DNA of 64,000 bases from Platycnemis pennipes (Eukaryota > Arthropoda > Insecta > Odonata > Platycnemididae): assembly GCA_933228895.1 (NCBI GenBank), contig OW121849.1, positions 42,440,354 to 42,504,353 on the forward strand, written 5' to 3'. The stretch's first letter is position 1, and every line of letters starts with the position of its first letter. Positions 1 to 12,352 of this stretch are shown piece after piece. The notes under the pieces are model-generated. The model did not search any database, was not told the origin of the DNA, and saw only the letters and a list, made by a program, of their open reading frames with translations. A program made the translations under genes and the position numbers.

Positions 1-130
1 CATAATAGGGTCACATGCAGCTACATGGTTAGTATCTAGAAAGTAATAAAGGGATTGGTTGTTAATACAAACATCATGCACTACAGACTACCCTAATAAT
101 ATTTCACCTGCCTATCCCTTTTGCTATGTG
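1..130 (-). mobile_element. LINE family C, 3' UTR fragment, cut by window edge
   Basis: This stretch matches, with scattered differences, the 3' UTR part of the longer family C copy on the minus strand near 26640-26775: the same order of 'tagtatctaga..agtaataa', 'gcactacagacta' and 'cctatccctttt' blocks is seen. No coding part is present here. The 3' hairpin and tail would lie before position 1. Assignment rests on the copy-to-copy match inside this window. Confidence 0.7.
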
Positions 131-280
131 TAATATTATTTTAAAAATATTGGATGATATGATTATTAATTTGGAGGTTTAAATTCAATTCAACAGTTTA
201 GAGTGTCACTTTTTGTGGTAGGGCAGACGAGTGAAATCAAGTTTCCCATCGGAATCCGCTAAAACAAAGGAAAATAGGGC

Positions 281-700
281 GAACCACTTGCGACCTTCTT
301 TTGCTAGTAAACTGGCAGCATGGTTCCAAAAACGAGCCACCGCATAAACTCATTCTGGACGTCAAAACATACGCCGCCGTGGCAGCGAGTCGGGAGGATG
401 GGAGGGGACGAACAGTCACAAAACGGGGCGAAAGTTTGATCGTCTCTCTCTCGGCCGTGTATGGGGCGGCCCGAACCCTCCCCAAGAAGGAACCAGGTGG
501 AATAGGTTCGGGAAGGAAGGAAGGCGAAAAGGGGGGGGAGGGAGAGAAGAGATATAATGGGAGGCATGAGGGGAGAGAGACGGCGTGAGGAGGAGGATGA
601 GATGGCATTGGGACGGAGGAGAAATGATAAAGCGCGTGGGAGGGAAGAAGGTGGATGGGGTGAAGGAGGAGAGCCAAAATAAATCGTACACCCACGAAGA
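281..700. other. GC-rich, purine-rich (plus strand) island
   Basis: The plus strand is strongly enriched in G and A (runs such as ggaaggaaggaag and gggaggcatgagg), with frequent CpG. Open frames here come from skewed composition and have no recognisable domain. It resembles the other strand-asymmetric islands in the window. A regulatory role (for example GAGA-type sites) is possible but not shown. Confidence 0.5.
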
Positions 701-2070
701 AACCATGGCGTGTAAGGAGTTCAGTGTAAGCGTCGTAAAACTTTCAAGGCCAGCTGTAATAATTGACTGCCAAGCTGGTAGTAAAACTTGAAATAAGGTA
801 TTAACTATCAAGCTTAATTGTGGCTTTAATTATAATTTAATGTATTTTCAGAAATGCCTGACTGAACAAAAATCACTTCACTACTATGTAGCAACTAACC
901 AAATAGTTTTACGTGACCCTTGAATCTAACATATTTCCATTACGTAGTAGCATTTTACCTCTTAGTTACTCGTAAATAGCTCACATTATAAGCATAAAAT
1001 TTTGTAGATAGTAAGACAGAGAAGTCTCCAATGCCATGTTTCCGTGTGTATTACGGGACAGTGACATTTTAAACAGAATTTACTTGGAAGAAAATAAGAA
1101 CAGGTAATAATTATTTTAGCGTCTTATTTTAGGTCCGTATGAAAATTTATGTATTCGAAGTTTTGTTTCCTTGCATGACAGGCAAGTATATAGACTAATT
1201 TGTACGGCGTTTGTGCAGTGTTTGTACCACAGGATTCATGGTTTGACATAACATGACGTTTGAAGTGTTTTTACCTCTTAGGTGAAATTAATTTGTTGAA
1301 GATAACAATAAAACCGGCAGTGCACCGTTACTACCAATGGGATTTTTTACTAGCTGGAAATTAATACCTGTACTGGTGTCCTGCCACACACTATTGCGAA
1401 GTATTGACGATCAATATTTAGTTTTAGTATAGAAAACTCGACGAGTGTATTGCAAACTTCGCAGTTGGGTAAACGAAACTGTAAATATTCGATAGAATTC
1501 TCGACCACCATGACAGCGTTACATCACATTTCTCAACGAATTCTATTGCATGGGATAATTTTGCAACCCGTGGGCCGCAATTCACCGAGGGTTCTTGACA
1601 GCTCTGTCACTCCTGCGGTTCCTCTCTGCTGGGATACCGCATATCCATGAAGAAGGCTTCTGGATTGTCATCTCAAAGTTTGGAGACGTTTGATGGGACG
1701 ACGAAGTTTCTGTGTGACATAACCTCCATGAATACGCTCGTGTTCACGTCTCGTAGGGAGTGACAAACTCTCCTTACCTAGCATGGTAACCGATCTTCTG
1801 GCGAAAGAAATGGGCTATCGATTTCTAAGTGTTGGCTCAAGATAGCATATTACCAACTTAAATAAAAGCAAAGTATCCTCTGTTGCATTCTAATGGAAGG
1901 TTTCCATTTCCACTAAAAGATACATAACGAAAGAAAAATTTATGGATGCATGTGATTTTGGATCATCCAACATCAATATTCTCGGGGCACATGCATAAAT
2001 GTTAATTAATTAAGATCTTAAAATAATCTTGAAATGGTAACAATAAATTATCGTGGTTTTAAGTTTTTTT
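701..2070. other. AT-rich stretch with nothing recognised
   Basis: Mostly AT-rich single-copy-looking DNA. A 66-codon open frame at 1450-1650 on the plus strand has no recognisable domain or supporting splice context. I see no RNA gene or clear repeat. Confidence 0.5.
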
Positions 2071-2528
2071 TAAATTTAGACTTAATCTCTTAAACAAATT
2101 CCAAGACCATATTTTCAGTGACGATGTTAAAAATATTTTGCGGACCCCAACCATATACGGTAGACTGGACCATAATCACGAAATTAGAGAAATTGATTGC
2201 CGAACTGACAGATTCAAAATGTCCTCTTTTCCTCGTAATATTAGGGATATGAATAACGGTAAATATATCCAATACGAGCGTAGCAATGGATAACATTGGT
2301 AGCTGCATGTTGGTATAAGGACTTAAAACTAACCCAACTAACAGCATGTTTTTGCATGTATGCTTTGGTATTTTTATCTTTTTTTAAATAGCGTAGTTTT
2401 GAGCAGTACCTATATAAGTACTAATCCTTTTTTATGCATGATATGTAGTGCATGTTTGGTGAGAGTTCACCCTCTGCCCCACACCTTTATGGTGGCTTGC
2501 AGGGTATTATGTAAATGCAGATGTAAGC
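2071..2528 (+). mobile_element. LINE family A, 5'-truncated copy
   Basis: A 5'-truncated CR1-like non-LTR retrotransposon. The frame from about 2093 to 2293 encodes the last part of ORF2, with motifs GRLDHNHEIREIDCRTDRFK and IRDMNNGKY, ending in TAA at 2291-2293. A 3' UTR follows, then the conserved 3' hairpin at about 2471-2510 and a degenerate GATGTA-type tail (taaatgcagatgtaag). It lacks the reverse transcriptase catalytic motifs, so it is a dead copy. The same coding end recurs at 16.8 kb, and at 49.1 kb on the other strand. Confidence 0.88.
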
Positions 2529-3189
2529 TTGATATTATGAAATTACGTCATGAAAAGAGTCCACAATACGGTTAAATAATTTGTAAGGTGTAATGGGAAT
2601 TGAAAATATATAATTATTAGGGCAGTCCTATTTGCTATATGTGAAACATGAAAAGCTGCTATTTTGATTCCCGATAGAAGTATGCAGGCAAATTTGTTCA
2701 TTATATACAGATAGTCATCAAGCTATGGTAAAACCGATGCATGGCTACGACATGAACTTCATACGACGGAGCAGAAATAATTCAAAAATTAGAGTAGCTA
2801 CACCCTACGGAGCAGCTGTCAGGGAAAAAAATTAAAACGATAATAAAACGAAGAAACTAGCATCGGTGTATAATTTGTATAAGCTCTCATTAATATATTT
2901 ATTAAAAAATACTCCCTTACTAATTTAAAAAAAATCGATTCTATATATTCTATTGATGGTAGTGGAACGGTTTGGGAAGGGGACATTCCTATTCAGCAAG
3001 GGAAGTTTTGGAAACGGATTGGGAATTAGAGGAAATGAGTAAGAGTACATGAATGCGTGTGCAGAAGTTTGATAATTTTGCCCATGCTTACGTCGCCATT
3101 TATTGTTAACTTATCTGATGAGGGTTTTAAAACTTGGAAAGACAGCAAAAAGTTAGAATAATTTTTAAATTATTATAGTTCAACTAAAA
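2529..3189. other. AT-rich stretch with nothing recognised
   Basis: Low-complexity AT-rich DNA with A and T runs near 2880-2940. No open frame or repeat that I can place. Confidence 0.45.
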
Positions 3190-3270
3190 AGTATTGTATG
3201 TGAGGTGAAGATTCACCCCATGCCACACACCTTTATGTTTGCTAGCAGGGTATTATGTGGATGTAGGTAA
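3190..3270 (+). mobile_element. LINE family A, 3' end only
   Basis: Only the terminal hairpin region and tail are left: 'ttcaccccatgccacacacc', then 'gctagcagggtattatg' and 'gatgtag'. The second hairpin arm is altered (gctagcaggg in place of gcttgcaggg). It is a short 5'-truncated or eroded LINE remnant. Confidence 0.75.
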
Positions 3271-3299
3271 CTGTCACCGACAATAAATTCAGCTCTCAC

Positions 3300-3680
3300 T
3301 ATCGGCATGGAGAATATTGGTGTCTTATCACAACACTTACATATGCCTGGGCGAGTTTCCTTATGCCGTCACTACGCACCATTTTGTCTTGTTCTGAAAC
3401 CATGGTGACTTCCATTAGAAATCTTTCCCGCCTTTCCCCACCCTCCTTTCGTTTCTTCCCACTCCGGAGGCCCCGACAAATTTCCAAACCGGAACTTGTA
3501 ACCTATAGACGCCTTCCCCGACAGTTTCTTAGCTCCCCAACCCACCGCGGGCTCCTCCCACTCAAGAATTCCCAGAAAGAAAGACAAGACGCCTGGATGA
3601 GAAAGGGTCTATTGGAGGAATAGAAAGGGGGGAAAAGGTTGCGAGCCGATTGTAAGGACCATAACCTGAAAGCTCGCCCC
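3300..3680. other. GC-rich island without a recognisable gene
   Basis: CpG-containing, mostly pyrimidine-rich on the plus strand up to about 3560, then more purine-rich. Three overlapping open frames on both strands (60-86 codons) read through it, as expected for a stretch poor in stop triplets. None has a recognisable motif. Confidence 0.4.
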
Positions 3681-4105
3681 TCCTACCAAGTTGAATTCAT
3701 ACTTTCGCACAGCATAAGCGCTTCCGAAACAATACAGGGTAACGATCTAAAGACCCTCCTTTGCCTCTAACAGAACGCCTTTCCTTCATCCAAGTATAAT
3801 TTGCTGTGTCATGATATGATGTTATGACTTTTGTCCTTTCATTCCCATCCCCAACACTCTTCGCGAGAGAAATTATGAAGAAGTTACACGAAAATCCCGG
3901 AAAAGGAACAGCCGATAATTTCGACCAATAAAAATAATACGTTACTTGGCACCGTGAGAAAATAGAACGGAAGCCCCTCCAATCGGCAAGAGAGAAAATA
4001 AGGTGGAGGTGATTAGAAAGGTACAGAACACCCGATTTTTCTTCAGTGCACGTCTGCATCAAAATCTAGCGTGCATATCATTAGGAAGTGAATCACCAGC
4101 CATGC
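3681..4105. other. Unassigned stretch with a 121-codon minus-strand frame
   Basis: An open frame on the minus strand at 3697-4062 is 121 codons long. Its composition is unremarkable. It contains short hydrophobic runs (for example FYWSKL) but no motif I recognise. It is probably a chance frame. Confidence 0.25.
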
Positions 4106-4246
4106 ACTACATCTACATCTACATAATACCCTGCAAGCCACCATAAAGGTGTGTGGCAGGGGGTGAACTCTCACCAAACATGCACTACATATCATGCATA
4201 AAATTTGTAATTAAAAATTAAAATAGCAAAGCATACATGCAAAAAT
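4106..4246 (-). mobile_element. LINE family A, 3' end
   Basis: Reading the minus strand, a short 3' UTR leads to 'ttcaccccctgccacacacc', the loop, 'ggtggcttgcagggtatta' and three GATGTA units. It is severely 5'-truncated (about 140 bp) with no coding part. The hairpin is well conserved, which suggests a fairly young copy. Confidence 0.88.
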
Positions 4247-5195
4247 AAAGTTATTTGAAGTCATTACAGTAGTATACTGCTAAAAAAATTTCAATGATGT
4301 TTAAAAAAATATATTATCTGCGAGACACGCGGTTGGTTGCACTTCCAGTGGCGTATGATAGTAAATCATACAGACTACATGCAAGAGGAACAGTAACTAA
4401 AAGGGGATGAGCAGCTATATACTATGATTAAAGTAGAAGACTACTATTAATAGTCATCGAGCAAAGCATTTTCTCGTAAATTGGAAAGGATTATTTGGAA
4501 TAAATATAATATAGTATTGGAAAGGAATGCGATACGCAACCTTTCGATTTTCAATTTTGCGAATGATTTTAGGTTTCAGCTCGACGTCTGACGACATTCT
4601 CTGTCCCTCTGAGCACTTCTGGGCACTAGTTACAAAGTTTTTCGAAGCAGCCTGAAAGCCTATGTTATCTGTATCTCCCTTATCAGTGAGTGTGAGTCTT
4701 GTTCGCCGTTACATACGAGGTTTCACGCGTTACGAAAACCGAACCTCTGAGAATTGTGATGCCTGACAGTTACAAAGATTCTGCATAATTTAAAGAATCT
4801 ATATCTACACCATATCTTTAAAGCCACCCGAGAATACATTGCATGGTTAGAGAAAATTTATTTTCAACCACAGTTCAATCATAGACCTCACAAATATTAA
4901 CTAAGCAAACAAACTACAAAATGGCAGTGAACTTAGATAAAATTGCCTTAAAGTAATTCAGGCACGATCTTAGATAACCAGTTTAAGAAGTGAGGTATGG
5001 GAATATGGGAGGTAGGATCAAATTAAAATGAAAGACCAATCCCGCTATGTTATCAAAACCAAAATATTATCCGTTGTTCACATGGTACAGTACGAAGTCT
5101 CAAAATATTTATGCTAGGATCATATGGGTTCACACAAATTAATAATAATCTTACACGAAGTCTATTTCGGAAGATAGAGAGATACGCACACTTAT
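4247..5195. other. AT-rich stretch with nothing recognised
   Basis: No open frame with a recognisable domain and no clear repeat. A moderately GC-richer portion around 4560-4760 has no identifiable content. Confidence 0.4.
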
Positions 5196-5262
5196 GTTTA
5201 TAGAGTACCCGGAAAGTCACCTCAGGGGTGTATGGCACGGGGTGAATCATCCCAAAATATGC
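5196..5262 (-). mobile_element. Degenerate LINE 3' end (family A or C)
   Basis: The segment 'gtacccggaaagtcacctca' then 'ggggtgtatggcacggggtg' aligns with the minus-strand LINE 3' hairpin region, with many substitutions and no clear tail. It is placed by resemblance to better copies at 4.1 and 17.8 kb. Confidence 0.45.
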
Positions 5263-5919
5263 GCCAGGAAGATGCGAGATAAGAAGTCAAGCAGTAACTT
5301 TCTCTTATCATGTTTAAGTCAAATAGAAAGACTAGAAATAGGAAGTTCTTAGGTGAGAGCTAAGAACTTAATTGAGGGACAAATATGAGGAAAGATACCA
5401 AGCGGATGACAAAGAGATAAGTAAAGGGGCCAAATAAAGAGGGAATTAGGAAATGAGCATGAAGAAGTGACTGAGCTAGCAATGAATAGGAAATAATGGA
5501 GGGTTTAAATTAACCAATTTTAGGATTGAAAAACAATGTTGGAAATGATATCGCGAAATTCTTCAAAATTTCTCTAATATATCGGACATAATCTTATGTG
5601 ACAAATTCAATCACAAATGTGACCCACGGTCTCATAGCGAATCCTATTACATTTCTTAGAGTAAGCCTTATACGAAGCAGGTGGCACTTAATCAATTCTC
5701 GTCTTTCAAAAACCCCGTCTTCCTCCCATCTAATTGTAAGCGTTATAACTTCAAAATAAAACTTGTCGGGTATGCATCCCAAGGAGTCATGTTCACAATT
5801 AGGCCCGAAGAAAGTGAAGTTGTCGCTATTTTACTTTTACCATATATACCAAGGCCTCTCTTTGCGAAACCAAATGGAATGTTTTCCTGGCCAATTATTT
5901 CCTGGAGGTAAGACAAAAA

Positions 5920-6062
5920 AGTGGATGGAGGAAGTAGTGAAAGGCAATAGACTCTTGAAAGCAGTTATTGAAGGGAGAATGACGGTTAAGTGGGAGGAAA
6001 TGAATAGGGATTTTGAACAGCATGAGGAAAGGTACACAAAGGGGTTAAGAAGAGTATTGTAA
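5920..6062 (+). mobile_element. Possible non-LTR ORF2 C-terminal tail fragment
   Basis: The open frame ending in TAA near 6060 includes 'KGNRLLKAVIEGRMTVK' followed by 'YTKGLRRVL'. Many arthropod non-LTR retrotransposons end with a basic tail of the form 'LLKTVIEGR..GKRGRGRP'. Similar strings occur at 23.2, 39.5 and 61.6 kb in this window. Only the one motif supports the call, so it is tentative. Confidence 0.4.
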
Positions 6063-7479
6063 TATAGTAGGCATGTTACCGTGTAAAATGACAGAAATGA
6101 CTAAGGGGTAATAAAGGGGTAGAGGAGGCACAAGCCGACTCATTACCGACCATTATTGGTAGAACACAGATGATTGATCGATTAATGCCTACCTTAAGAT
6201 ATGTCTTCTTCAATTGAGACGCCATGGCATTTAATTGTTCCAGTACTCGGCATTTTATTTTCTTTTATCGCCTCTCTTTCTAAAATCCCACTGCCACGAA
6301 GTTATCTAATTATAGCTCAAGGTTCTACGCAAGCAACTCTTTATTTATTGTTTCTAGACGTTTTAATATAATCATTACAGTTGTTTCTAAAGTAATCACC
6401 ATAGGTTAAAATTAACTCTCTACACTGCTGCTTCAAATGCAAAAATTCTGAGGTCATTGTTAACTACCATAGTTACATCATTGACGCTTAGAAGTAAAGA
6501 ATGTGGGCCTCTAACGCTTCCATGGGGGACTTCCGACACATAGAAAAACTTCATTGGAGTCAATAACAAAACAAAAACGAAAATATTTTAAGTAAATTAC
6601 AACTGAGTGGCATAAGCTCTCCAAGTACGATGTGAAATCTCAGTCCCTATTGAAGTCACCCAAGGAACAGTTTCTTTTTTAGATTAGCAGGACGATTTTA
6701 TGGTTATTGTTTTATATAACTCTTATACTGTCAGCCTCGGTTCCAGGGGTTAACGACCTCAACTCCGGTTCAATTTGTTTCGCGGTTCTGATAGTGAATA
6801 CTTTTTCTCTTTCCAAGGAATGAGTTCGCGTGAAATTTCTCGTAATTGATTATTTTACTGCGTGCAATTGGGGCTAGTATGCGAACCGTTAAGCAATAAT
6901 TGGCCACCGGTCACATTCCCTTCCACATGGATACCGAATCAATGAAAATTAACAGTATTACGCGCACGGAAAGTTGTTCGGAATCACTTTCATTGTTTGA
7001 AAAACATAGCCCCTACTGCATCCTAACTTACTCTGCATTATGCATGCTTAGAATGGAATCACCCTCATTTCCATGGCATAAAACGCTTAACGTAACTCGT
7101 GGAGTGACATGTTCATTTTAGGTTCCATATTTGGGTTGAATACTGCGTGGTAATATATTTTCTCGGTTTGATACTCGTTGGGAAGGCTCCAATGTCCGAC
7201 GCCAATTCTCTCCTCAACTTATTATCATTCCGATATGCTTTTGGAAACTGATGCCAATATAAATCATGTATGCTATAGTAGAGAACTATTTGGAGAGCAT
7301 TTAAGGTTTAGTAATACACGATTTGATTTTAAGTTACTCCAACAGCTAAGATTATATCACACCGTCTAATCTAAGATGTTAACTCTAAAACAAACACAAC
7401 ACCTTTGACCTGAGCGGTAAATGAATTAGTAATCTTCAGAATAGGGCGTTGCCACACTACCGAGCTGTCTACCGCGGCC
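6063..7479. other. Stretch with nothing recognised
   Basis: Two short plus-strand frames (6900-7121 and 7178-7369) have no recognisable domain. No repeat copy is visible from comparison with the rest of the window. Confidence 0.4.
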
Positions 7480-8370
7480 GGATTTTCGGATGGTAGACCG
7501 TGAAATTCTACCGTGAATCCCTTGGCGTCTTTTTATTCTGGCGCGTCGGGATTCACACCGCCGCCCTCCCTCCATTCCCAATGAATCCTATCCCTACGCA
7601 GTGCGAAACCAACCCTAAATATCGCAAATACCCTCGTCTCTCGAACGCTGCCCACTGATAACCAGCACCGCAAACAACTCGGTACATAGTGTAGGTACCC
7701 AATTAATTACGGCGACGAATCCCAGTTTCGCGTCGAAACGAAGCTGATGCGTTCCATTTCGAATGCCACCACTTCGACAATCCCACCCTCAGTGCACTAA
7801 CCCCGTGCAACTCATCCCCCACGCACCCCCCCACATCCCCTTCAGCTTTTCGTCGCGGTTCCCCGCCCCTCCCCCCCAGTGACACTGTCCTCCTCCTCCC
7901 TCCCCAACTCCCCCGGCGTATTCCCACCCACTCCTTCCCACCACTCCCCCTTCACCTCCCCCACACATTCACACAAAGTCCCGCATCCCGCCCCTACCAA
8001 TTCCCGATTCGGAACGGAGGCACTTGTTGCATCGCCAAATATGGACCTCATTCTCGAGTCCTTCCCACTTTAAAACGTGAGGGGATTTTGAAGCATTTTT
8101 GAGCGAGACCTACCCAACCAAACTACCATTGCCCATCCGATGCGGTGAGAGAGAGAGAGAGAGACCGGATATATCTCTTTCTCTCTCTCTCTCCCTTCCT
8201 CTCTATTTTCCTCTCTCTCTCTTTTCAACCCCACAGGCTATTTTCCCTCGCACGTCTTTCGAAAAATTCTCCCGCGAATTAATTCGTTATATTCCCGTCA
8301 AGCGCCTACCCGTATACATTATAAGTCTTTCTCTTCTTTTCTCTCCTTAGCTATCGTATTTTCTTTTCAC
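7480..8370. other. Pyrimidine-rich GC island with GA/CT microsatellites
   Basis: From about 7560 to 8000 the plus strand is dominated by C and T, with CpG. A (GA)n run at about 8146-8163 is followed immediately by (CT)n runs to about 8222, so the strand asymmetry flips. Open frames in this interval have skewed composition. Mirror-type GA/CT tracts can adopt non-B structures and bind GAGA-like factors in insects; neither is shown here. Confidence 0.5.
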
Positions 8371-9399
8371 CCGTTGGTGCACTAAAAAACAAAGGAAATA
8401 TTTTACCTAGACTAATTATGGACACAGAAATAATGCTAAAGTATTAGTTTTCCTTAAATTGGGCAACATGCCACACCAAAAGCTACGTCTAGGTGCTTCA
8501 TTGGGACTTCACTGATATCTCACCGGCATGAGGTGAATCAGGTTAAATGAGAAATCAGCTATTATTCTCAATATAATGTAATTTTCACAATATGTCTACA
8601 TCTACATCTATGTACTATATAATGTACTTAAGTATGGCGAGGTGAATAATAATCAGGGTTATTTTCATCTTTGGGTTAAGAAGTAATGTGGACACATTAT
8701 TGGGTTTAATAAAATGAGAATTAAGGACATAATTAGGAAATTTATTCTGAAATGGACGATGATTCCTGTGAAGCCTGCAAAATATCTTAAATCTCATTAC
8801 ATCCTTCACTTGATAAAGACCATCGTGGAAATAACAAAACTCTTGAATCTCTCTTTTATTTTGTGGTGATCCATTATTAAACAATGTACAGAAATCAGGT
8901 TACAAAAAAATTAATCATAAAATGTATGCCAATGCGTCGGACAGAAACAGCACAGAGGAAATAGCTTCGTTCCGCGCTCCCTCAGTACCTGTAATGGGTA
9001 GAGAATATCCCGCTCTAACACACACCCCATTCCCCATTCCAAATAAGAACAATTCGCTGCCTGAAAACACGTACTTTCAAAACTTCCAAATGTAGCCTAA
9101 CTCGTATCTATCCGGCCCTCTTTCTCTCTGTAACAAGTTTCTCCAAACTCACCGATACCTGCAGATCAGAAGAATTCGCTTCAATACTGGTACCGCGTTG
9201 TGATTTCAATTCGATGAAAATGACGTCGAACCTCACACGTGACCTTCAGCAGCGGCCATGTCCTATCATTTGTACAAGATGAATATAAATTCATCAACCT
9301 TTGTAAAAAAAAACTAACACTCAAAGGTGTCCAGGAATAACTCGCTCGTTGGAAACGAAAGACTGCGAAGAAGATCCTCAAATGGAGAATATTGGAGGC
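8371..9399. other. AT-rich stretch with a short TACATC run
   Basis: No gene recognised. A TACATC-type run at 8594-8611 resembles the reverse complement of a family A tail, but no hairpin follows it, so I do not call a LINE. A minus-strand 89-codon frame at 8615-8884 has no recognisable motif. Confidence 0.4.
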
Positions 9400-10720
9400 T
9401 AAATCCCCGGTCATCTCAATACCATACTTCCTTTCCTTCCGAACAACCCAGCCACCAAACCCACCGCCGAGCGCCGTGCTAGAGCCATTTTTTCAGCGCC
9501 AAGCGAAGTGCTCACCAACAACCCCCTCTCTCCTCCTTGAAAACATTCTCGAGCATTTTTCGAGAAGGGCCGTGAAAGTAAGGAGGGTGGTACAAAAGAG
9601 AGGAAGAAGACCGAAGGGAAAGGGAGAGAATGAGGTGAGGAATAGAGAGAGGGAGAGGTGGGCGGCAAGGGAAAGTGAAAGAGTATAGGAGGTAAGAGAG
9701 AAAGAAAAGAGAGAGAGGGAGAGAGATTTTAATAAAGGTTCTCTTTCTCTCTCTCCGGCTCGTTCGGCCGGTTATGTCCACCCTTGGGCAAGCCACATTT
9801 CATTCCGCATTTTTCGCTCGCCGACCCCGTTCGCCGACCTCCTGCTCAATTTCCCTCCCCTCCCCCATCTTCCCCTTTCTCTCCCCATCTTCTCTTCAAC
9901 CCCCTTCCCAACCCTCCACCCCTCTCCTCCGCCAAACCCGCCCCTCCTGGCCTCATCCTCTGCTCGGGCCGGGGCTGAGAGAGAGAGAGAGAAAAGGAGA
10001 GGAGAGACGAGGTTTTATAAGGAGGAGGTGGTTGTTCGACTAAAACAAGACTTTCCACCTTGCTAAAATATTTTCGTCTCCTCACCTGCCCCGCTTCGTT
10101 GCCCGCGGACGAGAGTCGGCGGAAGGGCGAGGGGAGTGTTGAGGGAAGGGTTAGTTGGTTGAGGAGAGGTCGGGGGCGGGTAGGGGATGGAGGGGGGGGC
10201 AGGAGAGAGAGAGATTGAGGCTGTGAGACGAGAGAAAAAGAGAGAGGAGGAAGCGGTTTGAGAAGGAAGAGAGGGGAAGAATTAGGGGAAGAGAAAGAAA
10301 AGTCCGCTCTCGCGGGGAGAAACGCTGAAAAAAGACGGGGACAGGAAGAGGGAAGGAATAACTTGCAGTTGTAATTGTAGATGTAACCGGAGATGCAGGG
10401 AAGGCTCTGGCTCGCGATCCTCCTTCGGCCTCCCAACCGAACGAAATAAAAAAATAAACAGACGGTCGCTGGCCTGTGCAGCAACTACGCTGTTTTTTTA
10501 TTCCAATTCGAGATCCTGCCCCCTACGCCTCCCCCTTCCCCCGGACCCTTCCTTCCCACCCTCCCCCCCAATGTTGTGGAAGGGGATAAAGTTCGCATCT
10601 ACTTCTCCCCGCGGTGGGAATGGAAGGGGTGTTTTTTTTAAACTTGAAATTCAACTTCCTCCGGACTTGGTTTGCTCCGTCATTATTTTTTCTAATTTAA
10701 AATACGCGCCGGTGCACTGA
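9400..10720. other. Large GC-rich island with alternating purine and pyrimidine blocks
   Basis: Purine-rich on the plus strand at about 9570-9730, pyrimidine-rich at about 9740-9960, and purine-rich again at about 9970-10360, then C-rich near 10500-10570. GA microsatellites mark the switches. A minus-strand open frame of 212 codons (9846-10484) spans the blocks, but it consists of S, P, L and F runs expected from CT-rich DNA. I see no domain. A promoter or enhancer island for a gene outside the window is possible. Confidence 0.5.
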
Positions 10721-12239
10721 TGTCCACGTACCTTTTGCGCGCGCATTGCTCTGCGAGTTTTGACGTGAGCGCGCCCTTCGAAATGAAGAGCATCTCGATT
10801 CAGTGCGGGACGAATTACAACAAACATTAAATGACCTCACGATACGACTCATAATCTTTTGATTCCCCATCCTCCCTTTACAAGCACCGAAGGTGGCATT
10901 TTCTCTAAGCAGACAGGTCTTTGAAGGCGGAGCGAACTTGTACGAGTCAGAGAAAGCGCCGGCTGGCGATTTTAAGGACCACATTCCACGCTGAAGGGTC
11001 GCCTTCCATCTGCTTGGATAAAACTGTCCCTCTTTCAATTCATATTGGGGGCAAGACCTTAGGAATGCGAGGAAAGTGTTTCCTACAGTAAAGGTCCAAA
11101 TATCTCAAGGTTGGGCCGGATATGCTAATGAATAACACTTCATTTAAAAATACGATAATATAACAATCGGCATGAATATTTTGCTGCTAATATAATAAAC
11201 AGGGTTTCCACATGAATTTTTTCAACACTAAGGGATACATTTTAGGGGTAACTACAAAGAGGCACACATCTCACAAGCAACGTCAAATAAAATTCTAAGT
11301 TTAGTGAAAGACACAATAAGGAAGTACCGCATTCGTTCTCCAATGATGGTACTCCTTATAAAGTGCATAACCATGGTTTCCAGTCTCGACGGAAAGCCAA
11401 GGCGAGGTCATAAATAAAATTAACAGCATACCACTGTCAGCTCTTGCAGCGTGGAAGCATAACGATACCAAACTTCAGGTTAGAACGGAGCCGAAAGGTG
11501 AAAGACGGCTTCGATAAATCAAAACCTCGCCCACATGGGGAGAAGACAAGTATGGGTGAGAATGTTAAAGAAAATGTGAGAGAAGAGGCGGTGAGAGTTT
11601 GAGACAAACGGATATTGACCGAAATGAACGACTCACGAGGAGGTAATGGACAAGTCCTCTAAGCTGTTACAGTCTAGGACAGTACTCCGAAACCAAACAA
11701 AAGCAGATAGCGATCTTCATTGAAGAAGTCCTCACTATTCCAATACAAATTGGTTATTCCAACTGGTGACATGAATTTAAATCAGATTCAATTTCAACTT
11801 CGATGGCGCTGTTTTAACTGAGGTTTACCGACCTACGACGTACCTATATACATGAATCATTCATTTCTTCTTCCCATTGGCCGTAACGTGTTGCTGCCAA
11901 GCGGTAACCAAGCGATAGAGTTCACTTTATGTTAGGAGTTTTTCGATTCCGAGTCATTTCCTTACAACCACATAACCGATTTGCGTTGAAGGAAGATGGA
12001 TAACTTAACCATATGGACTGAAAGATTCACTGTTCTAGTTAGGATTAGAAATAAATTTTGCCTAGGTGTGAAACACAGTAAGCCCTTAAATAATATCAGG
12101 TAATACGATGTGATGCGCAATTTGCCATAAACATTCTCAATCTCATTTTCCTAGTGCTAGAATATTTTATTCAAGCGTTACATCTGCCATAATCATTTGG
12201 TACATTACTCTGAATCCAATAATATGCATTTCTTTTCCA
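10721..12239. other. Stretch with one unrecognised 113-codon frame
   Basis: A minus-strand frame at 10697-11038 (113 codons) contains several cysteines and basic residues but no motif I can name. The remainder is ordinary mixed-composition DNA with no repeat that matches other parts of the window. Confidence 0.3.
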
Positions 12240-12352
12240 TGCATATAATTTATATAAGATATATAGATAAAATTAGAATTAGAATATATAATATAATATA
12301 TATAATATATATATATATAATATATCTTAATATAGATAAAATTAGAATTACT
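12240..12352. repeat. AT microsatellite inside a short duplicated block
   Basis: The block 'gataaaattagaatta' occurs at about 12266-12281 and again at about 12335-12350. Between the two lies an almost pure TA/ATA run. This looks like replication slippage or a local duplication. Confidence 0.75.

Noticed and set aside
9846..10484. 212-codon minus-strand open frame
   Set aside because: Spans alternating GA- and CT-rich blocks; the product is runs of S, P, L, F and R with no domain. Low stop density explains it.
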